Part shown: positions 24,874 through 34,736 of the stretch, piece after piece | Position numbering within the stretch: position 1 is the first letter of the stretch | How the letters are laid out: every line of letters starts with the position of its first letter | Origin: Verrucomicrobiota bacterium | Lineage (GTDB): Bacteria > Verrucomicrobiota > Verrucomicrobiia > Opitutales > Opitutaceae | NCBI GenBank assembly: GCA_023430565.1 | Contig: JAEZAD010000021.1 | Coordinates: 21,790 to 85,789 of the forward strand | Direction of reading: 5' to 3' | Length of the DNA: 64,000 nucleotides | Position numbers and translations under genes: made by a program | Notes under the pieces: generated by a model | Seen by the model: the letters and a program-made list of their open reading frames with translations, nothing else | Told to the model about the DNA's origin: nothing | The model's database searches: none

Positions 24874-26376
24874 TTACTTGTAGTCGCGGCGGAGGTTGCT
24901 GGGGAGGATGCCGAGTTCTTCGCGGTATTTGGCGACGGTGCGGCGGGCGAGGGTGATGCCTTTTTCCTGAAGCTTGGCGACGAGTTCCTGGTCGCTGAGC
25001 GGGGAGGATTTGTCCTCGAGGGTGACGAGGTCGGCGAGCATCTCCTTGACGCTGGTGTTGGAGACGGCGGCGCCGCTCTCGGCCTGGTAGCCGGTGGTGA
25101 AGAAGTATTTGAATTCGAAGACGCCGTGCGGGGTCTTCATGTATTTGTTGGCGATGGCGCGGGAGACGGTGGTCTCGTGGACGCCGACGATATCGGCGAT
25201 TTGTGTCATCGTGAGCGGGCGAAGGTGGGCGACGCCGTTTTCGAAGAAGGGCGTCTGGGCTTTGATGATTTCGCGCGTGATGCGCTCGATGGTGCGCTGG
25301 CGTTGCTCGATGGAGTCGATGAGGAACTTGCCGGAGCGCATGCGCTCGCGGAGGTAGTCGCGTTCGTCCTTGGAGAGCGTGCCTTTGGCGATGAGTTCGC
25401 GGTAGGTGGACGAGATGCGCAGGCGCGGGATGTAGTCGCTGTTGAGGTGAATCTTCCACTCGTCGCCGTCTTTTTCGACGACGACGTCGGGGACGACGAC
25501 GCGGTTGTTGTCCTCGGCGAAGCGGCGGCCGGGGGCGGGGTCGAGCTTGCCGATTTCCTCGATGGCGGCCTGGACGTCGTCGGGGGCGGCGCCGAGTTTG
25601 CGGGAGAGTTCGGGGATGCGGCGTCGCGAGAGGAGGTCGAAGTGATCGCGCAGCATGCGGGCGGCGAGGGTGTCGCCGCGATTTTTGGCCTGCAGCTGGG
25701 CGAGAAGACATTCGGCGAGGGTCTGGCTGCCGATGCCGGGCGGGTCGAAGGACTGGAGGAGTTTCAGCGCTTCGAGGACGGTGTCGTAGGGAAGATTGGT
25801 TTGAAGGGCGACGTCGGAGGGCGACTGGGCGAGGTAGCCGCGGTCGTCGAGATTGCCGATGAGTTGTTGGAGAGCTTCGAGGACTTCGGGCGAGACGTCG
25901 GCGAGGACGACCTGCTGCATGAGGTGTTCCTGGAGCGAAGTTTCGCTGACGAGGGAGTCGAAGAAGTGCTGACGTTTCTCGGCGTCTTCGGCGCTGTAGG
26001 ATTGTTGAGCGCCGCCGGCGTTGGCCATATGGTCGCGCCAGTCGTCGTCGAGTTTGCCGAGGATTTCGAACTGCTTGGTGAAATCCATCTCTTCACGGAC
26101 GTGGTCGTCGGAGTCGGGCGCGGAGGCATTGCCGTCGTCGCTCTCGTTGGGCGAGCTTTCCGGATCGCCGGGCGGGTCGGTGGGTTTGTCGACGCTCTCG
26201 CCCTCCATGGGGAGTTCTTCGAGCGTGGGATTGGCCTGCAATTCCTCCTGGATCACGGAACGCAAATCGAGCGCGGCCACCTGAAGGATTTTCAGGGACT
26301 GCCGGAGTTGCGGCGCGAGGACGAGGGATTGGGTCTGGCGCTGACGAAGTTCGTGGCTAAAGGAAGGCCCGCTCAT
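24874..26376 (-). CDS. rpoN: RNA polymerase sigma-54 factor
   Basis: 500 aa. Region I (QTQSLVLAPQLRQSLKILQ) interacts with enhancer-binding activators; residues 55-110 are an acidic linker. The core-binding and DNA-binding domains follow, with the helix-turn-helix MTQIADIVGVHETTVSRAIA and the RpoN box ARRTVAKYRE near the C-terminus. It directs transcription from -24/-12 promoters. No enhancer-binding protein is encoded in the window. The Ser/Thr kinase gene lies 30 bp upstream on the same strand and may be cotranscribed. Confidence 0.95.
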   Translation of the reverse strand: MSGPSFSHELRQRQTQSLVLAPQLRQSLKILQVAALDLRSVIQEELQANPTLEELPMEGESVDKPTDPPGDPESSPNESDDGNASAPDSDDHVREEMDFTKQFEILGKLDDDWRDHMANAGGAQQSYSAEDAEKRQHFFDSLVSETSLQEHLMQQVVLADVSPEVLEALQQLIGNLDDRGYLAQSPSDVALQTNLPYDTVLEALKLLQSFDPPGIGSQTLAECLLAQLQAKNRGDTLAARMLRDHFDLLSRRRIPELSRKLGAAPDDVQAAIEEIGKLDPAPGRRFAEDNNRVVVPDVVVEKDGDEWKIHLNSDYIPRLRISSTYRELIAKGTLSKDERDYLRERMRSGKFLIDSIEQRQRTIERITREIIKAQTPFFENGVAHLRPLTMTQIADIVGVHETTVSRAIANKYMKTPHGVFEFKYFFTTGYQAESGAAVSNTSVKEMLADLVTLEDKSSPLSDQELVAKLQEKGITLARRTVAKYREELGILPSNLRRDYK

Positions 26377-26406
26377 GAAGAAGATGGTCGTGGAAGGGAC
26401 GGGGAA

Positions 26407-27399
26407 TCATCTCAGGGGCGGGGAGACGAGAACAGGTTGTGTGCCGGAGTTGGAGGAAGTGGGCGGGGTGACGCCGAAGAGCTCTTTCAGGTATACGCCG
26501 AGCTTTTCGTTGGTGGGGCCGTAGCGGTCGCTGTAGAGGTAGACTTCGAGGTCGTTGAGGATTTCGAAGGCGGTCTGGTAGCGTTTGTCGCGATCGCGTT
26601 GGAGGGCGCGTTGGATGATCGCTTCGAGTTTGGCGTCGATGTCGGCGCGGAGCGTGCCGAACTTGGGGATCGGCATCGTGAGGATGTTGCGGCGCGACTG
26701 CGTGCGATCGATGGCGCGGAAGATGTTTCGGCCGAGGAGGAGTTCGGTGAGGACGATACCGAGCGGGAAGAGATCGGCGCGGGCATCGGTCACGGCGTAG
26801 CTGGCCTGTTCGGGCGAGAGGTATTCGTCTTTGCCGGCGATAACCTTGCCTTCCTCGTTATACATGAGGTCGAGGGCCTTCGCGATGCCGAAGTCGGTGA
26901 GCTTCACGTCGCCCTCGTAGGCCATCATGATGTTCTTCGGCCCGATGTCGCGGTGGACGATGTTGAGATGGCGGCCCTCGCGGTCGCGTTTCTCGTGGGC
27001 GTGACAGAGGCCGCGGGCGACGCGGGAAACGATGAAGGCGGCGAGATCGATGGGGACGGGGCGGCTGAGCGCGCGGTGTTTGTCGAGGAACTGCTCGAGG
27101 TTCACGCCGCGAACGAACTCCATGACCATGAAATATTGTCCGCCGACCTGACCGAGGTGGTAAGTTTGGACGATGTTGGTGTGGATGAGATCGGCGACGA
27201 GGCGGGCCTCGCCGATGAAGTTGTTTTGGAATTCCTCGATGGCGGAGTATTCCTCGCGAATGAGTTTCACGGCGACGACCTTGCGGAAGCGACCGGCGCC
27301 GAGTTGTTCGGCTTCGTAAACCACGCCCATGCCGCCGTCGGCGACTTTGCGCACCATCTCGTAGTGAATTTCGTTGAAGACGTGTTTGATGGCGGCCAC
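26407..27399 (-). CDS. Hanks-type serine/threonine protein kinase
   Basis: 330 aa. Kinase motifs: Gly-rich loop [12 protein letters not shown], Lys 45 in VAVKL, catalytic HRDIGPKN (Asp 151, Asn 156), DFG at 169-171, and SPEQ in place of the APE motif. No transmembrane segment follows the kinase domain, and the C-terminal tail is short, so it is a soluble kinase without a sensor domain. The start is assigned to GTG 27399; the frame is open upstream, but that part runs into the promoter region of the divergent Fe-S gene. Substrates unknown; rpoN is the next gene downstream, which makes it a candidate partner by position only. Confidence 0.85.
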   Translation of the reverse strand: MAAIKHVFNEIHYEMVRKVADGGMGVVYEAEQLGAGRFRKVVAVKLIREEYSAIEEFQNNFIGEARLVADLIHTNIVQTYHLGQVGGQYFMVMEFVRGVNLEQFLDKHRALSRPVPIDLAAFIVSRVARGLCHAHEKRDREGRHLNIVHRDIGPKNIMMAYEGDVKLTDFGIAKALDLMYNEEGKVIAGKDEYLSPEQASYAVTDARADLFPLGIVLTELLLGRNIFRAIDRTQSRRNILTMPIPKFGTLRADIDAKLEAIIQRALQRDRDKRYQTAFEILNDLEVYLYSDRYGPTNEKLGVYLKELFGVTPPTSSNSGTQPVLVSPPLR

Positions 27400-27522
27400 G
27401 ACGCGCCGAGAGAACAGCGGAGCGCGGAAGCTGGCAAGTGCGCATTCGGATTCCGGCCCGAAAGCTGCTGTGGCGAGGCGACGGGCGTTTGACAGCGGTG
27501 GAGTCGATCCTAGGTTCGCGCC

Positions 27523-27840
27523 ATGATCACACTTTCTCCTCGGGCCGCCCAACAGGTGCGGGCGATGCATTCGGAGCTGAACGATCCGGGGAAGAAGCTG
27601 CGGGTTTTCGTCGAGACCGGCGGATGCTCCGGCTTCCAGTATGGGATGTCTTTTGACGCGCCGAAGCCGGATGACACGCAGCTGCAGAGCGAGGGGATTG
27701 AGATCGTGATGGATGCGGCCAGCCTGGCTTACATGAACGGGTCATCGATCGACTTCGACGACGGGCTGCACGGGAAGGGGTTCGAAATCAAGAACCCGAA
27801 CGCGACGAGCACGTGCGGCTGCGGGAAGTCGTTTAGCTGA
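27523..27840 (+). CDS. A-type iron-sulfur carrier (ErpA/IscA family)
   Basis: 105 aa, the normal size. It accepts an Fe-S cluster and passes it to apo-enzymes. The three conserved cysteines are present: one in [10 protein letters not shown] and two in the C-terminal STCGCGKSF. The [17 protein letters not shown] segment is typical of the ErpA branch. It stands alone, divergent from the kinase and convergent with the methyltransferase; no isc or suf operon is next to it. Confidence 0.9.
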   Translation: MITLSPRAAQQVRAMHSELNDPGKKLRVFVETGGCSGFQYGMSFDAPKPDDTQLQSEGIEIVMDAASLAYMNGSSIDFDDGLHGKGFEIKNPNATSTCGCGKSFS

Positions 27841-27856
27841 GCGGGCGAAAGGCGGT

Positions 27857-28552
27857 TCAGCGTTCGGCTTCGTGGAGGGCGACGATGCCGAAGGTCAGGC
27901 CGCGCGCGGAGACCTCGCGGAAACCCGCGGCGAGAATTTCGGTGGAAAGGGCGTCGCGCCCGGGGAAGCTTTCGATGGTGGCGTTGAGGTAGGCGTAGGC
28001 CGCGCGATCACCGGTGAGCAGGCCGGCGAGGGGTGGAAGAAGGTGGCGGAGATAGAAGAAATAGAACGGGCGGAACCACGGTTGCGGCTGCGAGAATTCG
28101 AGGACGAAAAGGTGGCCGCCGGGCCGGAGCACGCGACGCAGTTCGGTGAGCGAGCGGTGGCGATCGGCCATGTTGCGAAGGCCGAAGGAGATCGTGGCGA
28201 CGTCGAAGCTTTCCGCTTCGAGGGGAAGGGCGAGGCCGTCGCCTTCGCGGAAGATAATGTTTTGCGCGAAGGGGGAAGCAGCGCGTTTTTTTTCGGCTTC
28301 GACGAGCATGGGCGCGCAAAAGTCCATGCCGACGATGCGGGTTTCAGGGGGAAGGGCGCGGGCGAGCGCGAGAGCGACATCACCGCTGCCGGTCGCGAGA
28401 TCGAGGATGTCGCGGGGGTGGCAGCGCTGCACGGCGCGGACGAGTTGTCGGCGCCAGCTGATGTCGGTCCCGAGGCTGAGCAACCGGTTCGCGAGGTCGT
28501 AACGGCGGGCGATGCGACCGAACATCGAGTTAACGGCGATTGGGTCGGGCAT
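27857..28552 (-). CDS. menG: UbiE/MenG-type demethylmenaquinone methyltransferase
   Basis: 231 aa. It C-methylates demethylmenaquinone (or the ubiquinone precursor) with SAM. Family motifs: VNSMFGRIARRYDLANRLLS at the N-terminus, SAM-binding DLATGSGDVALALA, GMDFCAPML, FGLRNMADR, and LRPGGHLFVLEFSQP. Verrucomicrobiota generally use menaquinone, so MenG is the likelier role; that is inference. Convergent with the Fe-S carrier, divergent from the IHF/HU gene. Confidence 0.9.
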   Translation of the reverse strand: MPDPIAVNSMFGRIARRYDLANRLLSLGTDISWRRQLVRAVQRCHPRDILDLATGSGDVALALARALPPETRIVGMDFCAPMLVEAEKKRAASPFAQNIIFREGDGLALPLEAESFDVATISFGLRNMADRHRSLTELRRVLRPGGHLFVLEFSQPQPWFRPFYFFYLRHLLPPLAGLLTGDRAAYAYLNATIESFPGRDALSTEILAAGFREVSARGLTFGIVALHEAER

Positions 28553-28616
28553 CAGGAGCGAGGAGAGGTGCGGATAAGGGATATCCCTAAACCAAAGGAT
28601 TTTTTCGCCATCTTGG

Positions 28617-28646
28617 TTGACGCAATTGCAGGTGTGAAAATAGTTT
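28617..28646 (+). promoter_or_regulatory. Candidate promoter of the IHF/HU gene
   Basis: TTGACG at 28617-28622 and TAGTTT at 28641-28646 with an 18-bp spacer (ATAGTT with 17 bp), about 40 bp before the start codon. A perfect 12-bp palindrome, AGGGATATCCCT, lies at 28577-28588 just upstream and may be an operator shared with menG. Confidence 0.45.
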
Positions 28647-28686
28647 ACCGCGAATAAGAGGCCCCGAAAACAAAAGGAATACCATC

Positions 28687-28995
28687 ATGTCCTCCAATTT
28701 GACCAAACGCGAGATTGTCTTGGAAATCTATAAGAAGACGGGATTTCCGCAGAAACAGGTCGTGGAATCCGTCCAGCTGACACTCGATATCATCCAGAAA
28801 GCTTTGGCTGAAGGTCGAAACGTCGAGTTGCGCAACTTCGGTGTTTTGGAAGTTCAAGTGCGCAAGGCACGTATCGGGCGCAACCCGAACAAGCCGGAAG
28901 CGGAAGTCGTCATTCCCCAGCGAGCGGTAGTAAAGTTCAAGTCCGGCAAGATTCTGAAGCAGCAGCTCAAGAAGCTTGATTTGGAGAAGCTGTAA
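28687..28995 (+). CDS. HU/IHF-family DNA-bending protein
   Basis: 102 aa, slightly longer than HU (90). It has the alpha-helical base TKREIVLEIYKKTGFPQKQV and the beta-arm region VELRNFGVLEVQVRKARIGR followed by NPNKPE. The Pro at the arm tip intercalates DNA in this family. The wording NFGxFxVRxRxxRxGRNPxT is close to the IHF alpha branch. It bends DNA for nucleoid structure, recombination and sigma-54 promoters; rpoN is nearby. Integration of the element might also need it. Transcribed alone from the promoter upstream. Confidence 0.9.
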   Translation: MSSNLTKREIVLEIYKKTGFPQKQVVESVQLTLDIIQKALAEGRNVELRNFGVLEVQVRKARIGRNPNKPEAEVVIPQRAVVKFKSGKILKQQLKKLDLEKL

Positions 28996-29103
28996 GGGTT
29001 CGCGCGGGAGGTGAGTCGCGGCCGGAGTGCCGCTTTCGAGAGGGAGGGCGCAGCGCGAAATTTGCATCGCGCTGCGTCGGGCGGAGTCCCCATTTTGGGG
29101 GGG

Positions 29104-30417
29104 ATGGCCACGTTTCAGTCCCTGCCCGGTTTTCGTGAGTTCTACCCCGATGCTCTGGCGCGTCGGAATCACATTTTCCGCTCCTGGCGGCAGACGGCGA
29201 CGGCGTATGGGTTTGCAGAATACGATGCACCTGTGCTCGAGCCGCTGGAGCTCTATAAGCGAAAGTCAGGCGACGAGATCGAGGCGCAGCTTTTTAGCTT
29301 TACGGACAAAGGCGGGCGAGAGGTGGCGTTGCGTCCGGAGATGACGCCGACGGTTTGTCGCATGGTGGGCGCGAAGGCGAATGCGCTGAAGCGGCCGATC
29401 AAGTGGTTCAGCATTGCGGAGTATTATCGCTACGAGCGGGCGCAGAAAGGGCGCGAGCGGGCGTTTTTTCAGTTCAACGCGGACCTCTTTGGCGAGTCGG
29501 GGCCGGAGGCGGAGATCGAGCTGATCAGTTTGTTGATTCAGTGTTTGCGGGGGTTTGGGCTGAAGGAGGAGGATTTTTTCGTTCGGCTGAGCGACCGGAA
29601 CCTGTGGTTTTACTATTTGGAAGCGCTCGGGCTGGATGAGGCGCGGATTCGCGCGATGCTGTCGGCCGTCGACAAATTCGAGAAGGCGGGCGAGGAGGCG
29701 TTCAAAGGATATGAGGAGCAGTTTGGTGCGATGGCGCCCGAATTGAAGGAGCGGGTGCTGGCGTTTCTGCAGATCAAAACGCTGGCGGTGCTCGAGGAAA
29801 CGCTGGTGGGGGTTGGGAGCGAAAAGCTCGCGGCACGGCTGGCGGACTGGCGCAAGCTGCTCGGCGGGTTGGAGGCGATGGGTGTGGCGGGTTTTGTGCA
29901 GGTGGATCTCGGGGTGGTGCGCGGTCTCGCGTATTACACGGGGTTCGTGTTCGAGGCCTTCGATCGCAAAGGCGAACTGCGGGCGATCGCGGGGGGCGGG
30001 CGCTACAACGATCTCGTCGCGAAACTGGGCGGACCGGAGCTGCCGGCGGTGGGGTTCGCGATCGGCGATGTCACGCTCGGGTTGTTGCTGGAAGCCCGCG
30101 GGCTGATGCCGACGATGGTGCAGGCGTGCGATGTGTATTGCGTAATCGGCGGCGAGGCGGAACGGCTGGCGGCGTTTGCGGATGTGAACGCGTTGCGCGG
30201 CGCGGGGTTTCGCACGGAGTATCCGATGAAGGAGGTGGCGTTCGGAAAGCAGTTCAAGCTGGCGGCCGACTCCGGTGCGAAGCTGGCGCTCATCTATGGC
30301 GCGGACGAACTGGCGAAGGGCGTCGTGAAAGTGCGCGATCTGACGAACCGCTCGGAAATGGAAGTGGCGCGGGACGCAGTGGTGGCGACGGTGCGCGATT
30401 TCTTCGCGGGCGAGTGA
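29104..30417 (+). CDS. hisS: Histidyl-tRNA synthetase
   Basis: 437 aa from ATG 29104; the frame is open 31 codons upstream but that part does not resemble HisS. Class II motifs: motif 1 around LPGFREFYPDAL, motif 2 YYRYERAQKGRERAFFQFNADLFG and motif 3 AVGFAIGDVTL. The histidine-specific LAYYTG and a GGGRYNDLV loop are also present. The C-terminal 95 residues form the anticodon-binding domain. It charges tRNA-His. No hisS paralogue feature such as loss of the anticodon domain is seen. Follows the HU/IHF gene by 108 bp and ends 4 bp before the convergent cdd stop. Confidence 0.95.
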   Translation: MATFQSLPGFREFYPDALARRNHIFRSWRQTATAYGFAEYDAPVLEPLELYKRKSGDEIEAQLFSFTDKGGREVALRPEMTPTVCRMVGAKANALKRPIKWFSIAEYYRYERAQKGRERAFFQFNADLFGESGPEAEIELISLLIQCLRGFGLKEEDFFVRLSDRNLWFYYLEALGLDEARIRAMLSAVDKFEKAGEEAFKGYEEQFGAMAPELKERVLAFLQIKTLAVLEETLVGVGSEKLAARLADWRKLLGGLEAMGVAGFVQVDLGVVRGLAYYTGFVFEAFDRKGELRAIAGGGRYNDLVAKLGGPELPAVGFAIGDVTLGLLLEARGLMPTMVQACDVYCVIGGEAERLAAFADVNALRGAGFRTEYPMKEVAFGKQFKLAADSGAKLALIYGADELAKGVVKVRDLTNRSEMEVARDAVVATVRDFFAGE

Positions 30418-30420
30418 CGG

Positions 30421-30834
30421 TCAGGCGAGATTGCGCGGGCCGAAGGCGCTGGGCAGGAGCGAGGCGAGGGGCGCTTCGAGGCGATCGGAGGTGTCGCAGA
30501 CGCTGATCACCAGCGCGTCGGGCGCGAATTCGTTGAGGACCTGACGGCATGCGCCGCAGGGCGAGGAGGCGGTGCGGGTCGGGGTGTAAACGGCGACGAG
30601 AGAAAAGTCGCGTTCGCCGGCGGCCACCGCGGTGAAAAGCGCGGTGCGCTCGGCGCAGTTGCACAGACCGAAGGAGGCGTTTTCGACGTTGCAGCCGGTG
30701 AAGATTTTTCCGGAGGCGGTGAGCAGCGCGGCGCCGACGGGGAAGCGGGAGTAGGGGGCGTAGGCGGCGCGGGCGGCTTTGCGCGCGGCGGCTTCGAGGC
30801 GAGCCACGGTGCGGCGGGCGTGGGGCTTCGGCAT
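30421..30834 (-). CDS. cdd: Cytidine deaminase
   Basis: 137 aa from ATG 30834. It deaminates cytidine and deoxycytidine in pyrimidine salvage. The zinc-site motifs are complete: GCNVENASFGLCNCAERTAL (one Cys ligand, Glu for proton transfer) and SSPCGACRQVLNEF (two Cys). The length and the homotetrameric-type sequence fit CDA of the short class. Adjacent on the minus strand to kbl with 37 bp between, so the two may be cotranscribed. Confidence 0.95.
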   Translation of the reverse strand: MPKPHARRTVARLEAAARKAARAAYAPYSRFPVGAALLTASGKIFTGCNVENASFGLCNCAERTALFTAVAAGERDFSLVAVYTPTRTASSPCGACRQVLNEFAPDALVISVCDTSDRLEAPLASLLPSAFGPRNLA

Positions 30835-30871
30835 GGCGCGGTGATGAGCGCGAAAGATCGGTGCTGCAATC

Positions 30872-32062
<1,191 letters not shown>

Positions 32063-32110
32063 GGCGGAAGAGTGAGCCGGGAGACGAACGAAGCAATGGC
32101 GAGAAAGAGT

Positions 32111-32182
32111 AAACCGAAACGGTTTAAAATGATAGAAATGAACCGAAAGGGTTTAAAAGTTGAAAAATGAACCGAAACGGTT
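32111..32182. promoter_or_regulatory. Three evenly spaced palindromic operators upstream of satD
   Basis: AAACCGAAACGGTTT at 32111-32125, AACCGAAAGGGTT at 32141-32153 (one base off) and AACCGAAACGGTT at 32170-32182. The centres are 29 bp apart in both intervals. Sites 1 and 3 are perfect inverted repeats around AAA. The last site ends 14 bp before the satD ATG and sits where RNA polymerase or a ribosome would bind. The likely regulator is SatD itself (it has a C-terminal HTH) or an unlinked repressor. Confidence 0.65.
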
Positions 32183-32196
32183 AACTGAAAGAAGAC

Positions 32197-32826
32197 ATGA
32201 AGGTGATTGCCGTCATTGGAGATCTCGTCGGATCGAAGGCCCTGGTCGAGCGGAGGGTGTTGCAGCGAAAGCTGAAGAAACAGCTCGAGCGGGTGAGTCG
32301 GGAGGCGAAAGGGCTGGCGTCGCCTTACACGCTGACGCTGGGCGACGAGTTTCAGGCAGTTTACCGGGGGGCGGAGAGTGTGCTGGGTGACGTGGTCATG
32401 TTGCTCGCGGAGATTCATCCCGTGCGGGCCCGCCTGGCCTTGGGGGTGGGGTCGCTGAGCACGAGCATCAACGCCGAGCAGGCGTTGGGCATGGATGGGC
32501 CGGCGTTTCATCAGGCGCGGGCGGCGCTCAGCGCGCTCAAGGCGGACGGGCGGCTCCTGCGGGTGGCGGGAGAGGAGGTCGAGAAGTGGGCGCTGACCAA
32601 TCACGTGCTGAACCTGCTGTCGCATCATATTGAAGGCTGGACGCAGAACCGGTTGCGGGTGCTGGCGGGGCTGTTGCGCGGTCGCACGGTGAAGGAGATC
32701 GAGGAGGGGCTCGAGATTTCGCGCGTGGCGGTCTATAAGAACATCCGGGCGGCGGCGCTGGACGACATCGCGGGGATCTGCCAGGAGCTTTCCGCCGCAC
32801 TGCAGCGGACATTGCGGGAAAAATGA
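32197..32826 (+). CDS. SatD-family protein with C-terminal helix-turn-helix
   Basis: 209 aa. The N-terminal part (VIAVIGDLVGSKALVERRVL, then LTLGDEFQAVYRGAE and RARLALGVGSLSTSI) matches the SatD family of uncharacterised bacterial proteins. The C-terminal 60 residues, with TVKEIEEGLEISRVAVYKNI, look like a helix-turn-helix, so it may be a regulator that senses a ligand through its SatD part. Translationally coupled to the downstream membrane gene by ATGA. Three palindromes immediately upstream fit autoregulation. Molecular function is not established for the family. Confidence 0.75.
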   Translation: MKVIAVIGDLVGSKALVERRVLQRKLKKQLERVSREAKGLASPYTLTLGDEFQAVYRGAESVLGDVVMLLAEIHPVRARLALGVGSLSTSINAEQALGMDGPAFHQARAALSALKADGRLLRVAGEEVEKWALTNHVLNLLSHHIEGWTQNRLRVLAGLLRGRTVKEIEEGLEISRVAVYKNIRAAALDDIAGICQELSAALQRTLREK

Positions 32827-33563
32827 CCACCGAATTCATCTTCGTTGCCAATCTGATGCTGCTGTTGCGGCTGCGGCTGCTACTGGCGGATGCGATGGTG
32901 GGCTGGCGCGCGTGGCTGGCGAAAGGTGTCGTCGAACTGGCGGCGCTGGCGCTGTTCGAACCGCATCCCTTTTTGATCGGCGCAGGTTTGACGACGGTGG
33001 CGTTCAACGTGGGTGCGGCGTATTGGGATCGGCGGGCGAGCAGCCGGCATGGGGGGCGATTGTTGTTGGGCGCGCTGCAACTGGCGGCGTTGAGTTTTTG
33101 GTTTTCGGCGGCGGGCGGCGTGCAGTTTCGCCCGGTGCTGTCGGATTGGGCGCAGTCCTTGGAAGCGTGGAGCGCATTGGGCGGCGAGTTCACGCGGTTG
33201 GCGGGGCGGGACGGGTTGCGCGTGGTGCTGGGGGCGCTGCTGGCGGCGAACGAGGCGAATTTGCTCGTGCGGTGGCTGTTGTTGCGGTTGCAGATCAAGC
33301 CGGGCACGGCGGGAGCGGCGGCGGGCATCGATGCGAACGAGTTCAACCGCGGGCGGGTGATCGGGTTGCTGGAGCGTGGGCTGATTTATGCGTTTGTCTT
33401 GAGCGGACAATACGGGGCGATCGGGTTCACGCTCGCGGCGAAAGGGTTCACGCGATTCAAGGAATTGGAGAACCGCGGCTTTGCGGAATATGTGCTGATC
33501 GGCACGTTGCTGTCGTCGAGTCTGGCGTTGGCGGCGGGATGGTGGGTGAAGTATTCGGTTTGA
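32823..33563 (+). CDS. SatD-linked integral membrane protein (DUF3307-like)
   Basis: 246 aa with several predicted membrane helices: residues 5-25, 40-60, 85-100 and two near the C-terminus. The ending (GLLERGLIYAFVLSGQYGAI, then GFTLAAKGFTRFKEL and AEYVLIGTLLSS) resembles a conserved tail of membrane proteins that I have seen encoded next to satD, some annotated DUF3307. Overlap with satD shows the two act together, perhaps as a soluble sensor and a membrane effector. No catalytic motif is visible. Confidence 0.65.
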   Translation: MTTEFIFVANLMLLLRLRLLLADAMVGWRAWLAKGVVELAALALFEPHPFLIGAGLTTVAFNVGAAYWDRRASSRHGGRLLLGALQLAALSFWFSAAGGVQFRPVLSDWAQSLEAWSALGGEFTRLAGRDGLRVVLGALLAANEANLLVRWLLLRLQIKPGTAGAAAGIDANEFNRGRVIGLLERGLIYAFVLSGQYGAIGFTLAAKGFTRFKELENRGFAEYVLIGTLLSSSLALAAGWWVKYSV

Positions 33564-33620
33564 GCGGTTGGGCCGGTGGTTGCGGCGGGGGAGGGGCGGG
33601 ATTTGGGTGATGCGGTGAAC

Positions 33621-34736
33621 ATGGTGCGCGCGAACGGGTGGAGGGGTGTGGCGATGATCGCGATGATCGTGCTGTTGCCGCTGGCGGGCGCGGCGCTGGC
33701 GGATCGCGATTTGGACCGGATATTCGCGTTTCCGCCGCCGCTCGAAATTTCGCTGGAGTATGCGTCGTTTTCCTGGGCGGCGGCGATCGCGGTGATGGCG
33801 GCGTTGGGCGCGGCTGGTGTCGCGTGGGTTGTCCCAAAGAAACGAATGTCGCTGCGGGCAATGGCGAGCGTTCGGCGGAATGGCGAGGGGGCTTTCCCGA
33901 TGTGGGGCGTCGGGGCGATCGGATGGACGGTGGGGTGGTGGGTGCTGGCGTGGTCGAGGTTCGATTGGTTCGTGTCGTGGCAGCGCTACACGTTTTTTCC
34001 GCTCTGGCTCGGGTTCATTGTGACGGTGAATGCTGTGACGCAGTGGCGAACGGGGACATGTCTGTTGCGGTGGGCGCCGGGAAGCTGGCTCCGGTTGTTT
34101 GGAGCGAGCGCGGTGTTTTGGTGGGTCTTCGAGTGGTTGAATCGCTTCGTGCGCAACTGGCACTACCTTGGCGTGCAGGATTTCGGGCCGGCGGCTTACG
34201 CGCTGCATGCGAGCATTTGTTTCGCGACGGTTTTGCCCGCGGTGTGCGCGGTGGCGGAACTCCTCGGAAGTTTCGATGGATGGCGCACGCGGGTGAAGCG
34301 CGGGCCGGCTTGGAACGTCCTGGGTCGGCGGAGCACCGCAGTGGCGCTGGTGGTGGGCGCGGGCGTGGCGCTGGTGCTGACGGGCGCGCTGCCGAAGTGG
34401 TTCTATCCGGCCTTGTGGCTGGCGCCGCTGGCGTTGCTGTTGAGTGAGCCGCTACTGACGGGACGCGGTGGCGGAGTGGTGGCCGAGATCGCGCGGGGAG
34501 ATTGGACGCGCGCGGCGAGCTGGATGGCGGCGGCGCTGGTGTGCGGATTTATCTGGGAGCTGTGGAACTGGCAGAGCGCGGCGAAATGGATCTATACGGT
34601 GCCGGGCGTGGATCGCTGGCATGTATTCGAAATGCCGTTACTCGGCTACGCGGGATATCTGCCGTTCGGGCTGGAATGTCTGCTGGTGGTCGAGCGCCTG
34701 CGCGGAAGCGCGGCGGCGGTGCCTCAGGCGACGTGA
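33621..34736 (+). CDS. Multi-pass membrane protein of unknown function
   Basis: 371 aa from ATG 33621 (a GTG at 33576 is in frame). About nine predicted membrane helices. Two signature-like segments stand out: ASAVFWWVFEWLNRFVRNWH in the middle and FIWELWNWQSAAKWIYTVPG near the end, followed by HVFEMPLLGYAGYLPFGLE. The repeated FxxE-W-N pattern suggests an internally duplicated membrane fold with conserved acidic and aromatic residues inside the membrane, perhaps an enzyme. I do not recognise a named family. Its 3' end overlaps the convergent oxidoreductase by 13 bp. Confidence 0.6.
   Translation: MVRANGWRGVAMIAMIVLLPLAGAALADRDLDRIFAFPPPLEISLEYASFSWAAAIAVMAALGAAGVAWVVPKKRMSLRAMASVRRNGEGAFPMWGVGAIGWTVGWWVLAWSRFDWFVSWQRYTFFPLWLGFIVTVNAVTQWRTGTCLLRWAPGSWLRLFGASAVFWWVFEWLNRFVRNWHYLGVQDFGPAAYALHASICFATVLPAVCAVAELLGSFDGWRTRVKRGPAWNVLGRRSTAVALVVGAGVALVLTGALPKWFYPALWLAPLALLLSEPLLTGRGGGVVAEIARGDWTRAASWMAAALVCGFIWELWNWQSAAKWIYTVPGVDRWHVFEMPLLGYAGYLPFGLECLLVVERLRGSAAAVPQAT

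Noticed and set aside
24829..27492. 887-codon plus-strand open frame across rpoN and the kinase
   Set aside because: Low-complexity Glu/Val/Gly/Asp composition and antisense to two well-supported genes.
32111..32182. Short CRISPR or satellite repeat at the 29-bp spaced palindromes
   Set aside because: Only three copies, each itself palindromic, sited at a promoter; operator array is the simpler reading.
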